Below, piece by piece: positions 7,468 through 14,355 of a stretch of DNA of 29,237 nucleotides (position 1 is the stretch's first letter; each line of letters starts with the position of its first letter). Source of the stretch: an uncultured Eubacteriales bacterium. GTDB lineage: Bacteria; Bacillota; Clostridia; Peptostreptococcales; Anaerovoracaceae. The stretch lies in assembly GCA_900540145.1 (NCBI GenBank), contig UQEW01000021.1, forward strand, positions 1 through 29,237, given 5' to 3'. The position numbers and the translations under genes are program-made. A model generated the notes under the pieces. It was not told the origin of the DNA, did no database searches, and saw only the letters and a program-made list of their open reading frames with translations.

Positions 7468-8172
7468 ATGATAAAATTAAGTGAAAGGCTTATGGCCATA
7501 GCAGGAGAGATCGATTCAGGGCAGCGGGTTTTAGATATAGGGACAGATCACGGGTATCTAGCTATATTCCTTTGGGAAAATGGAATCTGTCCTAACGTGA
7601 TAATGTCAGATATAAGCAAAGGCTCTCTGAAAAAAGCAGAAGATAATTGCAGCAGATTTTATCCCGACAAGAAATTTGACCTTCGCCTTGGAAGCGGTCT
7701 TGAAGTAGCAGACAAGGGTGAAGCTGACTGCGCAGTGATTGCGGGTATGGGAGGCATTTTAATCAAAGATATCCTCGATAAAGACAAGGAAAAGTCGCAG
7801 TCTTTTGATAAGCTTGTCTTGCAGCCGAGAAATAATATAGGCATTCTAAGACACTGGCTTTTAAATAACGGATTTTATATTTCCAACGAACAACTGGCCG
7901 AAGAAGGAAAATTCATCTGCGAGATAATTACTGCCCGCCCGGGCGAAAGAGCTGTTGCAAGAAACCTTGGACCGGAGCGCATAGAGTACCAGTATCCTCA
8001 TACTCTGGTAGATTTTAAGGGACCGCTCACAAAAGAGTATCTTTTAAGAAAGCTTAAGAAGGAAAAAAGCATACTCAAGGGGATGATGAAGGGGAGCAGC
8101 GTAGATTCAAAATCGTTGAAAAAGCAGGAGTACAGGATAGATTATTTGGAAAGGCTGATAAACAGATTATGA
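7468..8172 (+). CDS. trmK: tRNA (adenine(22)-N1)-methyltransferase
   Basis: A class I S-adenosylmethionine-dependent methyltransferase that makes m1A22 in the D-loop region of tRNAs. The Rossmann-fold motif I DIGTDHGYL is at residues 23-31 and an acidic residue follows strand 2 in MSDIS (46-50). IAGMGG (91-96) and LQPRNN (118-123) are characteristic of the TrmK family and surround the catalytic site. The C-terminal LLRKLKKEKSILKGM region is the helical coiled extension of the family. Its 234 residues are normal. It sits between rpoD and the Nif3-like gene, a conserved Firmicutes arrangement, and its TGA overlaps the next ATG by 4 nt (ATGA), implying coupled translation. Confidence 0.93.
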   Translation: MIKLSERLMAIAGEIDSGQRVLDIGTDHGYLAIFLWENGICPNVIMSDISKGSLKKAEDNCSRFYPDKKFDLRLGSGLEVADKGEADCAVIAGMGGILIKDILDKDKEKSQSFDKLVLQPRNNIGILRHWLLNNGFYISNEQLAEEGKFICEIITARPGERAVARNLGPERIEYQYPHTLVDFKGPLTKEYLLRKLKKEKSILKGMMKGSSVDSKSLKKQEYRIDYLERLINRL

Positions 8173-8945
8173 AAATCAGAGAACTCCAGGATATCATAGA
8201 AGAAAGAAGCCCATTATGTTTACAGGAAGAATGGGATAATTCGGGACTGCAAATAAATGCCGGCACCGATGATATAGACAGGATCCTGGTTGCTATGGAG
8301 ATTACATCAAAAGTAATAGATGAGGCTATCAGCCGGCGGGTGAACATGATAGTAACTCATCATCCGTTAATATTTGGCTCATTAAAGAGAGTTGACGGTA
8401 ATGATATTACGGGCAACTTTATAATTAAACTGATAAAAGCCAATATCAGTGTTTATGCCAGTCATACTCCTTTTGACAAGTGCAGGGGAGGCAATAACGA
8501 TTATCTGGCATCCATGCTTCACCTTCTCGATGTAAGACCTATGGACACCGATGATCAGGGATATTGCAGGGAAGGAATAGTCGATGGTCAGTGCAATATA
8601 GCAGAATACACTCACCAGATAAGTCAGTGGCTTGACATCGATAAATCCAAGATGGCCTTCACCGGCATCCCATCTCATATGGTTGAAAAAGTGGGACTTT
8701 GCACGGGCGCAGGCAGCCAATTCATGTATGCAGCTAAGAAAGCCGGATGTGATTTGTTCATAACAGGAGATGTGAAATATCATATGGCTCAGACAGCTAA
8801 AGAAATGGGACTTAATTTGCTTGATATAGGTCATTACGGCAGCGAGAAGATATTTGTCGAAAACATGGCTTCTTACTTGAGGCAAAAGACCGAAGCTGAA
8901 ATAATATCATCTAAAGAAAATTTAGATCCGTTTGAGTATATATAA
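8169..8945 (+). CDS. Nif3-like dinuclear metal-centre protein
   Basis: A member of the widely conserved Nif3/YqfO/YbgI family of hexameric ring proteins with a di-metal site; the cellular reaction is still debated (GTP cyclohydrolase I type 2 annotations are weakly supported). Putative metal ligands are His64 and His65 in THHPLIFG, Asp103 in HTPFDKC, and His222 with Glu226 in DIGHYGSEK. At 258 residues it is the short form and lacks the PII-like domain inserted in the roughly 370-residue Bacillus version. It overlaps trmK by 4 nt and ends the densely packed peptidase-to-Nif3 run. Confidence 0.93.
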   Translation: MKIRELQDIIEERSPLCLQEEWDNSGLQINAGTDDIDRILVAMEITSKVIDEAISRRVNMIVTHHPLIFGSLKRVDGNDITGNFIIKLIKANISVYASHTPFDKCRGGNNDYLASMLHLLDVRPMDTDDQGYCREGIVDGQCNIAEYTHQISQWLDIDKSKMAFTGIPSHMVEKVGLCTGAGSQFMYAAKKAGCDLFITGDVKYHMAQTAKEMGLNLLDIGHYGSEKIFVENMASYLRQKTEAEIISSKENLDPFEYI

Positions 8946-8975
8946 TTTATATAGAGGGGTAGAAAGGGTTAAGAA

Positions 8976-9089
8976 ATGAAAGCAAAAAAGAAGAAAGACA
9001 ATTCATTCATAGCGAAACTGGTGGTTATCCTTTTAATCGCCGCAGTCGTTATTACATATTCTGTTTCTTTTATAATTTACATGTTTTAG
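8976..9089 (+). CDS. Small single-pass membrane protein (37 aa)
   Basis: An ORF of 38 codons including the stop. The start MKAKKKKDNSF is strongly basic and is followed by about 25 hydrophobic residues (LVVILLIAAVVITYSVSFII), the shape of a small N-in membrane peptide. An AAAGGG ribosome binding site lies 7-9 nt before ATG 8976, and the ORF begins 30 nt after the Nif3-like gene. Against it, the RNase P RNA -10 box (TATAAT at 9071-9076) lies in its last codons and the RNA begins only about 10 nt after its stop. It could be a real small protein or a degenerate remnant. I know no named family for it. Confidence 0.5.
   Translation: MKAKKKKDNSFIAKLVVILLIAAVVITYSVSFIIYMF
9071..9076 (+). promoter_or_regulatory. 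-10 box of the RNase P RNA promoter
   Basis: A perfect TATAAT lies 23 nt before the core RNA 5' end. The -35 position has only a weak GTTATT (9048-9053). It sits inside the small membrane-peptide ORF. Confidence 0.45.
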
Positions 9090-9098
9090 ATTTTAATT

Positions 9099-9443
9099 GG
9101 GTAGAGCAGGCAGTCGCGTCCCGCGTATAGCGAGATGAGGAAAGTCCGGGCTCCGCAGGGCAGGATGCCGGATAACGTCCGGCGTAGGTAACTATAGGGA
9201 AAGTGCAACAGAAACATTCCGCCGAAACGGGTAGTGCCGTGGTAAGGTTGAAATGGTGAGGTAAGAGCTCACCGGCGGCATGGAGACATGTCGGCCGTGT
9301 AAACCCCATCCGGAGCAAGACCAAATAGGGATTTGAAGGCAGTTGCCCGCTGCCTCCCGGGAGGTAGGTCGCTGGAGCTTGTCAGCAATGGCAAGTCTAG
9401 ATAGATGATTGCCAAATACAGAACCCGGCTTATAGCTCTGCCC
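9099..9443 (+). ncRNA. rnpB: RNase P RNA, type A
   Basis: Catalytic RNA that trims 5' leaders from pre-tRNAs. Conserved blocks are present in order: GAGGAAAGTCCGGGCT near 9133-9148 (CRI), GTAACTATAGGGAAAGTGC with ACAGAAA near 9187-9214 (CRII/III), AAACCCC with GGAGCAAGACC near 9301-9322 (CRIV), and AGATAGATGATTGCC through ACAGAACCCGGCTTA at 9399-9432 (CRV). Helix P1 pairs GGGTAGAGC (9099-9107) with GCTCTGCCC (9435-9443). Complementarity continues outward (TTTTAATT with AATTAAAA), so the transcript may extend to about 9091-9453. The overall order and size (345 nt) fit the ancestral type A, not the Bacillus type B, as is common in Clostridia. Confidence 0.97.
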
Positions 9444-9510
9444 AAATTAAAATATAAGTCAAAACTTAGCATGCAAGTCAAGAATCAGCATGAAGAAGGA
9501 AGGTGTGCTT

Positions 9511-10176
9511 ATGAAAAAGAAAGTGGTGCTGTTATTATGCGCTGTAATGCTTTTTGCCACCATGGGGCTTTACGGTTGCGGAAATGAAGAAAAAGAAGCT
9601 GAATCCGAATATACCGTACTTGAGGATGTAGAAATTCCCGACAATGCGGAAGAAGGTTCCTATGGAGGTTTTACAGCCAAGTACGATCCTGATAAATGGG
9701 TGTTTAACAACGTTCTGAATCAATTTGCAATATATGACAAGGAAGGATATGAATCGGGCAGTGATTCCATAGACAATATAAATGTAAGAGTTTCCGGAGA
9801 TTATGAGGGGCCTTTTACAGAAGAAGATATGGAAACTTTAATGGCTCAGATAAAAGAAATCGGCACCTCTGGATTCGAAATAACTCACAATGAGTTGATG
9901 TCTTTTAATGGAGAGCCTGTCATATATTATGAAGCGGAAACTAAGTTGACAGACGAAATGATAGATTTGATGATAGAAGAAGGAGCTATAACTGAGGAGC
10001 ATATAGAAGCTTTGGGCGGAAGGGAAACTTTGCTGAATATGCCTCCTGTGACTCAGATAGGTATTAACGCCATAGTAGATGGAAAGGCAATTTCTATTAC
10101 CGGTACATATAATGAAGAACCGGAGCACATTTTAGATGCGATGAAGCTGTTGATAAAGACAGGCTCAGCAGAATAA
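9511..10176 (+). CDS. Putative lipoprotein of unknown function
   Basis: From ATG 9511 (ribosome binding site AGGAAGG 9-10 nt upstream) it has 221 residues; an in-frame ATG at 9490 is not well placed. A type II signal peptide is clear: MKKK, a hydrophobic core, then lipobox LYGC with lipidated Cys23. An acidic, Glu-rich linker follows. The mature domain (about 45-220) is acidic and of mixed alpha/beta character, containing FTAKYDPDKWVF and a terminal LDAMKLLIKTG. This resembles small PsbP-like or stress-type lipoproteins, but I cannot assign a family. It should be anchored to the outer face of the membrane. It lies 67 nt after RNase P RNA and may be transcribed by readthrough from it, since no separate promoter is obvious. 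Confidence 0.85.
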   Translation: MKKKVVLLLCAVMLFATMGLYGCGNEEKEAESEYTVLEDVEIPDNAEEGSYGGFTAKYDPDKWVFNNVLNQFAIYDKEGYESGSDSIDNINVRVSGDYEGPFTEEDMETLMAQIKEIGTSGFEITHNELMSFNGEPVIYYEAETKLTDEMIDLMIEEGAITEEHIEALGGRETLLNMPPVTQIGINAIVDGKAISITGTYNEEPEHILDAMKLLIKTGSAE

Positions 10177-10181
10177 AGTAT

Positions 10182-10219
10182 CGTGAGGGGGATGTAAAAA
10201 GTTTTACATCCCCTTCACG
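10182..10219. terminator. Convergent hairpin between the lipoprotein and RF3 genes
   Basis: GGGGATGTAAAA (10188-10199) is complementary to TTTTACATCCCC (10202-10213), flanked by CGTGA/TCACG (10182-10186, 10215-10219). The tip must open to form a loop. It separates two converging genes and includes the last codons and stop of prfC. No clean T-tract follows on either side, so a bidirectional terminator is likely but not certain. Confidence 0.6.
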
Positions 10220-11781
10220 TCTAATGCTTCCAAAAGCTTCATGTCGCTGTGTTTTTCCATAAAATAGTTTAGGGTGAACTGGTTGGCGAATAAGATAAGA
10301 GGCCTGTCAAAATGATCGAAAACCAGCATGGTCCTGGAATCCAGCATTGACTTTACCTTTTCCAAATCTTCCGTTTCCAGCCAGCGAGCCAAAGAGAAAT
10401 CCAGTCTGTCCATTCTTATTTTGGCATTGTATTCATTTTCCAGTCTGTATTGAAAGACCTCGAATTGCAGTTGACCGACAGCTCCTACGATAACCTCGTT
10501 GTATTGATTGCGATATACCTGTATCGCTCCTTCTTGTGCCAGCTGAGAAACACCTTTTTGAAACTGCTTAGCCTTCATGGTGTCCTTAGGAGTGACAAGG
10601 GCAAATAATTCAGGCGGGAAAGTAGGGAGAGGCTCAAAGAACAACGGCTCTTTTCTGTCGGTGAGAGTATCTCCTATCTGGTAATTGCCTGTGTCGTATA
10701 TTCCTATTATATCTCCGGCAATGGCTTCTTCGACATTTTCACGGTGATTTGCCATCAACATGGTGGACTGGGCAAGTTTCATTTCTTTACCTGTGCGTGA
10801 GAGCTTTACGCTCATGCCTTTTTTAAAGGTGCCGGAGCATATTCTGAAAAACGCCAGCCTGTCTCTGTGGGCCGGGTTCATATTGGCCTGTATTTTAAAG
10901 ATAAATCCGCTGAAAAAATCGTCGTCGGGATTTACGATACCGTCTACAGTTTTTCTCGGTCCGGGAGAAGGAGACATATCTAAGAAATGCTCTAAAAACG
11001 GTACGGTGCCGAAATCTGCAAGGGCAGAACCGAAGAAAACGGGAGAGAGCTTACCTTGAGAAATAGCTTCCATGTCAAAAGGATTGCCTGCTCCTTGTAT
11101 AAGTTCGATTTCATCTCTGAGAGCCTTGAGATTGAATCCTGAAATTTCGTTTTCCAATTGATCTCCGAAGACTCCGTCATCTCCTAAGGAAATAGTTTTA
11201 TTTGCCTTATAAAGTATTACTTGATTTTTTAGGATATCGTAGATACCTTGAAAGTTTAGACCGCATCCTATAGGCCAAGTTACAGGCACAGAAGGCAGGC
11301 CCAGTACGTCTTCCAGCTCTTGAATTAAATCAAAAGGATCTTTGGTTTCTCTGTCCAGCTTGTTTATAAAGGTGAAGACAGGAATGCCCCTCATGGAACA
11401 TACTTTGAACAGCTTACGGGTTTGAGCCTCGATGCCTTTTGCACCGTCGATGACCATAACTGCGCTGTCCACTGAAGTGAGTATTCTGTAGGTATCCTCG
11501 CCGAAATCGTTATGTCCCGGAGTATCCATTATGGAGATAACTTTTCCATCGTACTCAAATTGCATTACGGAAGAGGTAACAGATATTCCTCTTTGTTTTT
11601 CTATTTCCATCCAGTCGGAAGTGGCGAATTTGTCATTCCGGCGAGCTTTGACAGTGCCGGCTTGGCGAATGGCGCCTCCGTGCAGCAACAGTTTCTCTGT
11701 TAAAGTAGTTTTACCTGCGTCAGGATGGGATATGATGCCGAAAATCCTTCGCTTTTGTATTTCTTCAAGTTGTGTATTCAT
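10204..11781 (-). CDS. prfC: Peptide chain release factor 3
   Basis: Translational GTPase that recycles RF1/RF2 from the ribosome after peptide release. From ATG 11781 (ribosome binding site AAAGGA 6-8 nt upstream) it has 525 residues; an in-frame ATG at 11805 lacks one. G1 is SHPDAGKTT (18-26), G3 DTPGH (86-90) and G4 NKLD (140-143). The switch region GISVTSSVMQF is characteristic of RF3 within the EF-G-like GTPases. The C-terminal region contains VGAVGQLQFEVFQYRLENEY, also an RF3 hallmark. It is convergent with the lipoprotein gene and divergent from the MATE gene. Promoter: TTTACA-N16-TATGAT on the minus strand. A GGCTT/AAGCC hairpin lies in the leader. Confidence 0.97.
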   Translation of the reverse strand: MNTQLEEIQKRRIFGIISHPDAGKTTLTEKLLLHGGAIRQAGTVKARRNDKFATSDWMEIEKQRGISVTSSVMQFEYDGKVISIMDTPGHNDFGEDTYRILTSVDSAVMVIDGAKGIEAQTRKLFKVCSMRGIPVFTFINKLDRETKDPFDLIQELEDVLGLPSVPVTWPIGCGLNFQGIYDILKNQVILYKANKTISLGDDGVFGDQLENEISGFNLKALRDEIELIQGAGNPFDMEAISQGKLSPVFFGSALADFGTVPFLEHFLDMSPSPGPRKTVDGIVNPDDDFFSGFIFKIQANMNPAHRDRLAFFRICSGTFKKGMSVKLSRTGKEMKLAQSTMLMANHRENVEEAIAGDIIGIYDTGNYQIGDTLTDRKEPLFFEPLPTFPPELFALVTPKDTMKAKQFQKGVSQLAQEGAIQVYRNQYNEVIVGAVGQLQFEVFQYRLENEYNAKIRMDRLDFSLARWLETEDLEKVKSMLDSRTMLVFDHFDRPLILFANQFTLNYFMEKHSDMKLLEALDVKGM

Positions 11782-11831
11782 AAAATTTCCTTTCTTATAA
11801 AGCATAAGGCTTGCTGAAAGCCACTTAGAAT

Positions 11832-11859
11832 ATCATATCATAATAGTTGAATTTGTAAA
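11832..11859 (-). promoter_or_regulatory. Promoter for prfC
   Basis: On the minus strand TTTACA (11859-11854) and TATGAT (11837-11832) are separated by 16 nt and lie about 50 nt before the prfC start. The -35 overlaps the spacer of the divergent MATE promoter, so the two may compete. Confidence 0.5.
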
Positions 11860-11875
11860 TAATTTGTTATATAAT
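11847..11875 (+). promoter_or_regulatory. Sigma-A promoter for the MATE transporter
   Basis: TTGAAT (11847-11852), a 17-nt spacer and a perfect TATAAT (11870-11875) lie 32 nt before the start codon. Confidence 0.75.
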
Positions 11876-11907
11876 ACTTGTTCATGAGAAGAAAAAGAGG
11901 TAACTAA

Positions 11908-13272
11908 ATGGAAGAAAAAATAGAATTACACGACAATAAAATGGGAACCATGCCCATTAAAAAGCTTTTGATGAGCATGGCATTACCGGCTATATTATCT
12001 ATGACTATCAATGCGTTGTATAATGTTGTTGACAGTATTTTTGTTTCGAGAATAAGTGAAGATGCCCTTACAGCTGTATCCATAGTAAATCCTATACAGC
12101 TTATGATAATAGCGCTTTCGGTGGGAAGCGGAGTAGGAATAAATTCGCTTATATCAAGGAGACTGGGAGCTAAAAATCAGGAGGAAGCTGACAAGGCAGC
12201 CAGCACAAGTATCAGGATTGGATTGTTCAATTATCTGATATTTCTTGTAATAGGGTTATTTTTTACAGGTGTGTTTGTATCAGGCTATGCAGAAAAAGGT
12301 ACATATATATATGAAGCCGCTTGCCAGTACTTTTTTATAGTATGTGTTGGTTCCTTATTCATAAATATACAAGTTGTTCTGGAAAAGGTACTCCAATCTA
12401 CCGGAAATATGGTTGCGCCTATGCTTTGCAGCCTTACGGGAGCCATTGTCAATATAGTTTTAGACCCTATACTAATATTCGGTCTGCTTGGCATGCCTGA
12501 AATGGGGGTTGCAGGAGCAGCCTTGGCTACCGTAGCAGGACAATTTTGCGGCATGACGGTAGGAATAACAATAGTATTAAAAGGTGAACACTTGGTAACC
12601 ATAAAGATAAGAGGCTTTAAACTTGATTGGCAGATAGTTAAAGATATATATAAAGTAGGTTTGCCTTCTATAGTAATGCAGTCGATAGGCTCTATCATGA
12701 TAATATTTTACAATATGATATTGGTAGCTTATTCGACTACAGCTGTCGCTGTGCTCGGCGTATATTTCAAAATACAGTCTTTTGTATTCATGCCGGTATT
12801 CGGACTCAACCAGGGAGCTATGCCTATAATGGGCTACAATTACGGAGCCAGAAACAGAGAACGCCTGATGTCTACATATAAAGAAGCATTTAAAGTTGCT
12901 ATAGTTGTCATGACTTTGGGAACGATATTGTTCCAGATTTTCCCTAAAGAACTTTTGCTATTGTTTGATGCCTCAGATGAAATGCTTAAAATAGGAGTCC
13001 CTGCGTTAAGACTTATAAGCATATGTTTTATACCGGCGTCTTTCGGTATAATTACCGGTACCCTGTTCCAGGGCACAGGTCACGGCATGCTGAGTCTGTA
13101 TGCTTCGCTTATAAGACAGCTGTTTGGAATACTGCCGCTGGCCTTCATACTTATAAGAATAGGCGGCGTGACGCTGTCTTGGATGGCATTTCCTTTGGCT
13201 GAAATTCTGGGAGTCACATACAGCGCTCTCGTATTCAGGTGGCTGTATAAAAAAGAAATTTCAAAGCTGTAA
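11908..13272 (+). CDS. MATE-family efflux transporter
   Basis: A multidrug-and-toxin-extrusion antiporter of 454 residues with about 12 predicted membrane helices in two MatE halves. It would export cationic or other organic compounds in exchange for sodium or protons. Family features are the N-terminal PIKKLLMSMALPAILSM with NALYNVVDSIFVSRI, the mid-helix VLEKVLQSTGNMVAPM, and the second-half FGLNQGAMPIMGYNYGAR, the mirrored motif of the pseudo-symmetric half. Start: ATG 11908 follows GAGGT with good spacing and a clean sigma-A promoter. It is monocistronic, divergent from prfC. Substrate cannot be predicted; the sequence looks closer to the DinF/NorM-like Firmicutes group than to the polysaccharide flippases. 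Confidence 0.94.
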   Translation: MEEKIELHDNKMGTMPIKKLLMSMALPAILSMTINALYNVVDSIFVSRISEDALTAVSIVNPIQLMIIALSVGSGVGINSLISRRLGAKNQEEADKAASTSIRIGLFNYLIFLVIGLFFTGVFVSGYAEKGTYIYEAACQYFFIVCVGSLFINIQVVLEKVLQSTGNMVAPMLCSLTGAIVNIVLDPILIFGLLGMPEMGVAGAALATVAGQFCGMTVGITIVLKGEHLVTIKIRGFKLDWQIVKDIYKVGLPSIVMQSIGSIMIIFYNMILVAYSTTAVAVLGVYFKIQSFVFMPVFGLNQGAMPIMGYNYGARNRERLMSTYKEAFKVAIVVMTLGTILFQIFPKELLLLFDASDEMLKIGVPALRLISICFIPASFGIITGTLFQGTGHGMLSLYASLIRQLFGILPLAFILIRIGGVTLSWMAFPLAEILGVTYSALVFRWLYKKEISKL

Positions 13273-13273
13273 C

Positions 13274-13324
13274 GGGCTAACGGGAGGTCCGTTCGCGCCC
13301 TTGTGCGCTCGCCGGGCGTACAAG
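13274..13324 (+). terminator. Paired GC-rich hairpins after the MATE gene
   Basis: Two hairpins abut just past the MATE stop codon. The first pairs GGGC with GCCC (13274-13277, 13297-13300) and AACGG with CCGTT (13279-13283, 13289-13293). The second pairs CTTGTGCGC (13300-13308) with GCGTACAAG (13316-13324), including one wobble. There is no T-tract, so intrinsic termination is uncertain. The stretch is clearly more GC-rich than its surroundings. Confidence 0.45.
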
Positions 13325-13330
13325 AGAGGA

Positions 13331-13374
13331 GCAAAACAGGAGCAAAAAATGGGCAAAACAGGAGCAAAAAATAC
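13331..13374 (+). repeat. 22-bp tandem duplication
   Basis: Two adjacent 22-bp units (13331-13352 and 13353-13374) share their first 20 bases and differ at the last two. The second unit runs into the left edge of structured repeat copy B, so the duplication sits on the element's boundary. Confidence 0.8.
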
Positions 13375-13643
13375 AAAACCCCACGATTTTGCATTTTTGT
13401 TTAAAAACGTGGGGCAAAAACCCACGTTTTTATCATCTAAGTGTAAAAAAGTGGGTCTGTAATACTTTCATTTTAATTGGCATATGTGAATTTCCTTGAA
13501 CAAGTTTACATAAAATCGAAGTTATCGGTTTATAGCAAACCCTGCGCACAACGAGTTTTCCCGGAGCACCCACGATTTTTGAAATTTTCTTTAAATCGTG
13601 GGTTTTTGTCCCACTTTTTAAGATTTTTTGTTTAAATCGTGGG
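13365..13643 (+). repeat. Structured intergenic repeat, copy B (CCCACGATTT hairpin element)
   Basis: Related to 173-413. Hairpin 1 has arms 13379-13390/13403-13414 with one A-A mismatch. Hairpin 2 has arms 13421-13431/13445-13455 with one G-A mismatch. A central imperfect stem GTTTACATAAA/TTTATAGCAAAC lies at 13504-13514/13529-13540. Hairpin 3 is perfect (13569-13578/13593-13602). Hairpin 4 has arms 13610-13619/13634-13643 with the same two-mismatch internal loop as hairpin 3 of copy A. Neighbouring hairpins are 41 nt apart. Distances from the left hairpin to the central stem (48 nt), across it (37) and on to the next hairpin (28) equal those in copy A. Copy B has one extra left hairpin. It lies between the 3' ends of converging genes and fills most of the 13273-13690 gap. 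Confidence 0.8.
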
Positions 13644-13690
13644 TATCGGAGCTCTAAAGTATTCTTAATGAGGGCTGCACCGGCTATTTT

Positions 13691-14221
13691 TTACCGTCTC
13701 GCTTTCGAATCCATCTCCACCAGATCATAAATAAACGGATCCCGCAGGAGATGAGCCCAGACCGTGTAGGTGGCTCTGACGAAATCGGAATTGAGTTCCG
13801 CATTATTTTCTATGAGCGGACAAATGTAAGGCAGTTCTTCATCATTATAAATCAGAAGTAAAATGCCGTCTTCTGTCAAATGCGGAGTCAGAGGAAAGGT
13901 TCTGCATTGCAGCGGCCTCATAGAGCGTGGGCATCTGGGAGGCGTTTTGCAGCGGACAAAATAAATATTGCCCGTCCAGGAGTCAGGAAAATCGTAGTCC
14001 TCGGCTCTTTCTACAGTCCATTCCAGCCAGTCGGCACTTTTATCATGTATTTTATCTTCGCCGGGATAAAGATATATACCCATTTCTTCTTCTGCTATCT
14101 GACCGTTCACTGTGCAGCAAGCGCTTCCGCAGAGTTTGCCGCAATCTCCGTCGATGGGAGATACTTTGTCAAGGAGCCTGTATATGGCTCTCCATGTTCT
14201 TTTCTTAATAGTAGTTTTCAT
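13691..14221 (-). CDS. YkgJ-like cysteine-cluster protein
   Basis: A small cytoplasmic protein (176 residues from ATG 14221) of the CxxxCxxCC/YkgJ putative zinc- or iron-chelating group. Visible cysteines are CGKLCGSACC near the N-terminus, then RCKTPPRC and PLQCRTFPL, and a final YICPL: eight in all, with the arginine-rich MRPLQCRTFP segment typical of the family. Function is unknown in the family; metal binding is inferred from the cysteines. In-frame ATGs at 14236 and 14269 would add 5 or 16 residues. None of the three has a clear ribosome binding site, and I prefer 14221 because MKTTIKKRTWRAIYRLL looks like a natural start. It is divergent from the activase gene and convergent on structured repeat copy B. 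Confidence 0.82.
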   Translation of the reverse strand: MKTTIKKRTWRAIYRLLDKVSPIDGDCGKLCGSACCTVNGQIAEEEMGIYLYPGEDKIHDKSADWLEWTVERAEDYDFPDSWTGNIYFVRCKTPPRCPRSMRPLQCRTFPLTPHLTEDGILLLIYNDEELPYICPLIENNAELNSDFVRATYTVWAHLLRDPFIYDLVEMDSKARR

Positions 14222-14297
14222 ATTACGATTATACATGGAAACTTTATCAAATACCAACAAATATTTCATAAAAAGTTAACAAAAAATATATGCTTAA

Positions 14298-14325
14298 TTG
14301 CGGCGATATGGTGCTAATATATACT
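14298..14325 (+). promoter_or_regulatory. Likely promoter of the activase-type gene
   Basis: TTGCGG (14298-14303), 16 nt, then TATACT (14320-14325), about 30 nt before the start codon. It is followed by a GAGGT ribosome binding site at 14339-14343. Confidence 0.45.
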
Positions 14326-14355
14326 ATATATTGTTTTTGAGGTAATTATATTTTT

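Noticed and set aside
11806..11907. Riboswitch ahead of the MATE transporter
   Set aside because: The whole divergent interval is only about 100 nt and its contents are accounted for by two promoters. No known aptamer motif is seen.
13880..14317. Plus-strand open frame opposite the YkgJ-like gene
   Set aside because: The minus-strand frame has the conserved cysteine pattern, and the plus frame has no start signals or recognisable motifs.
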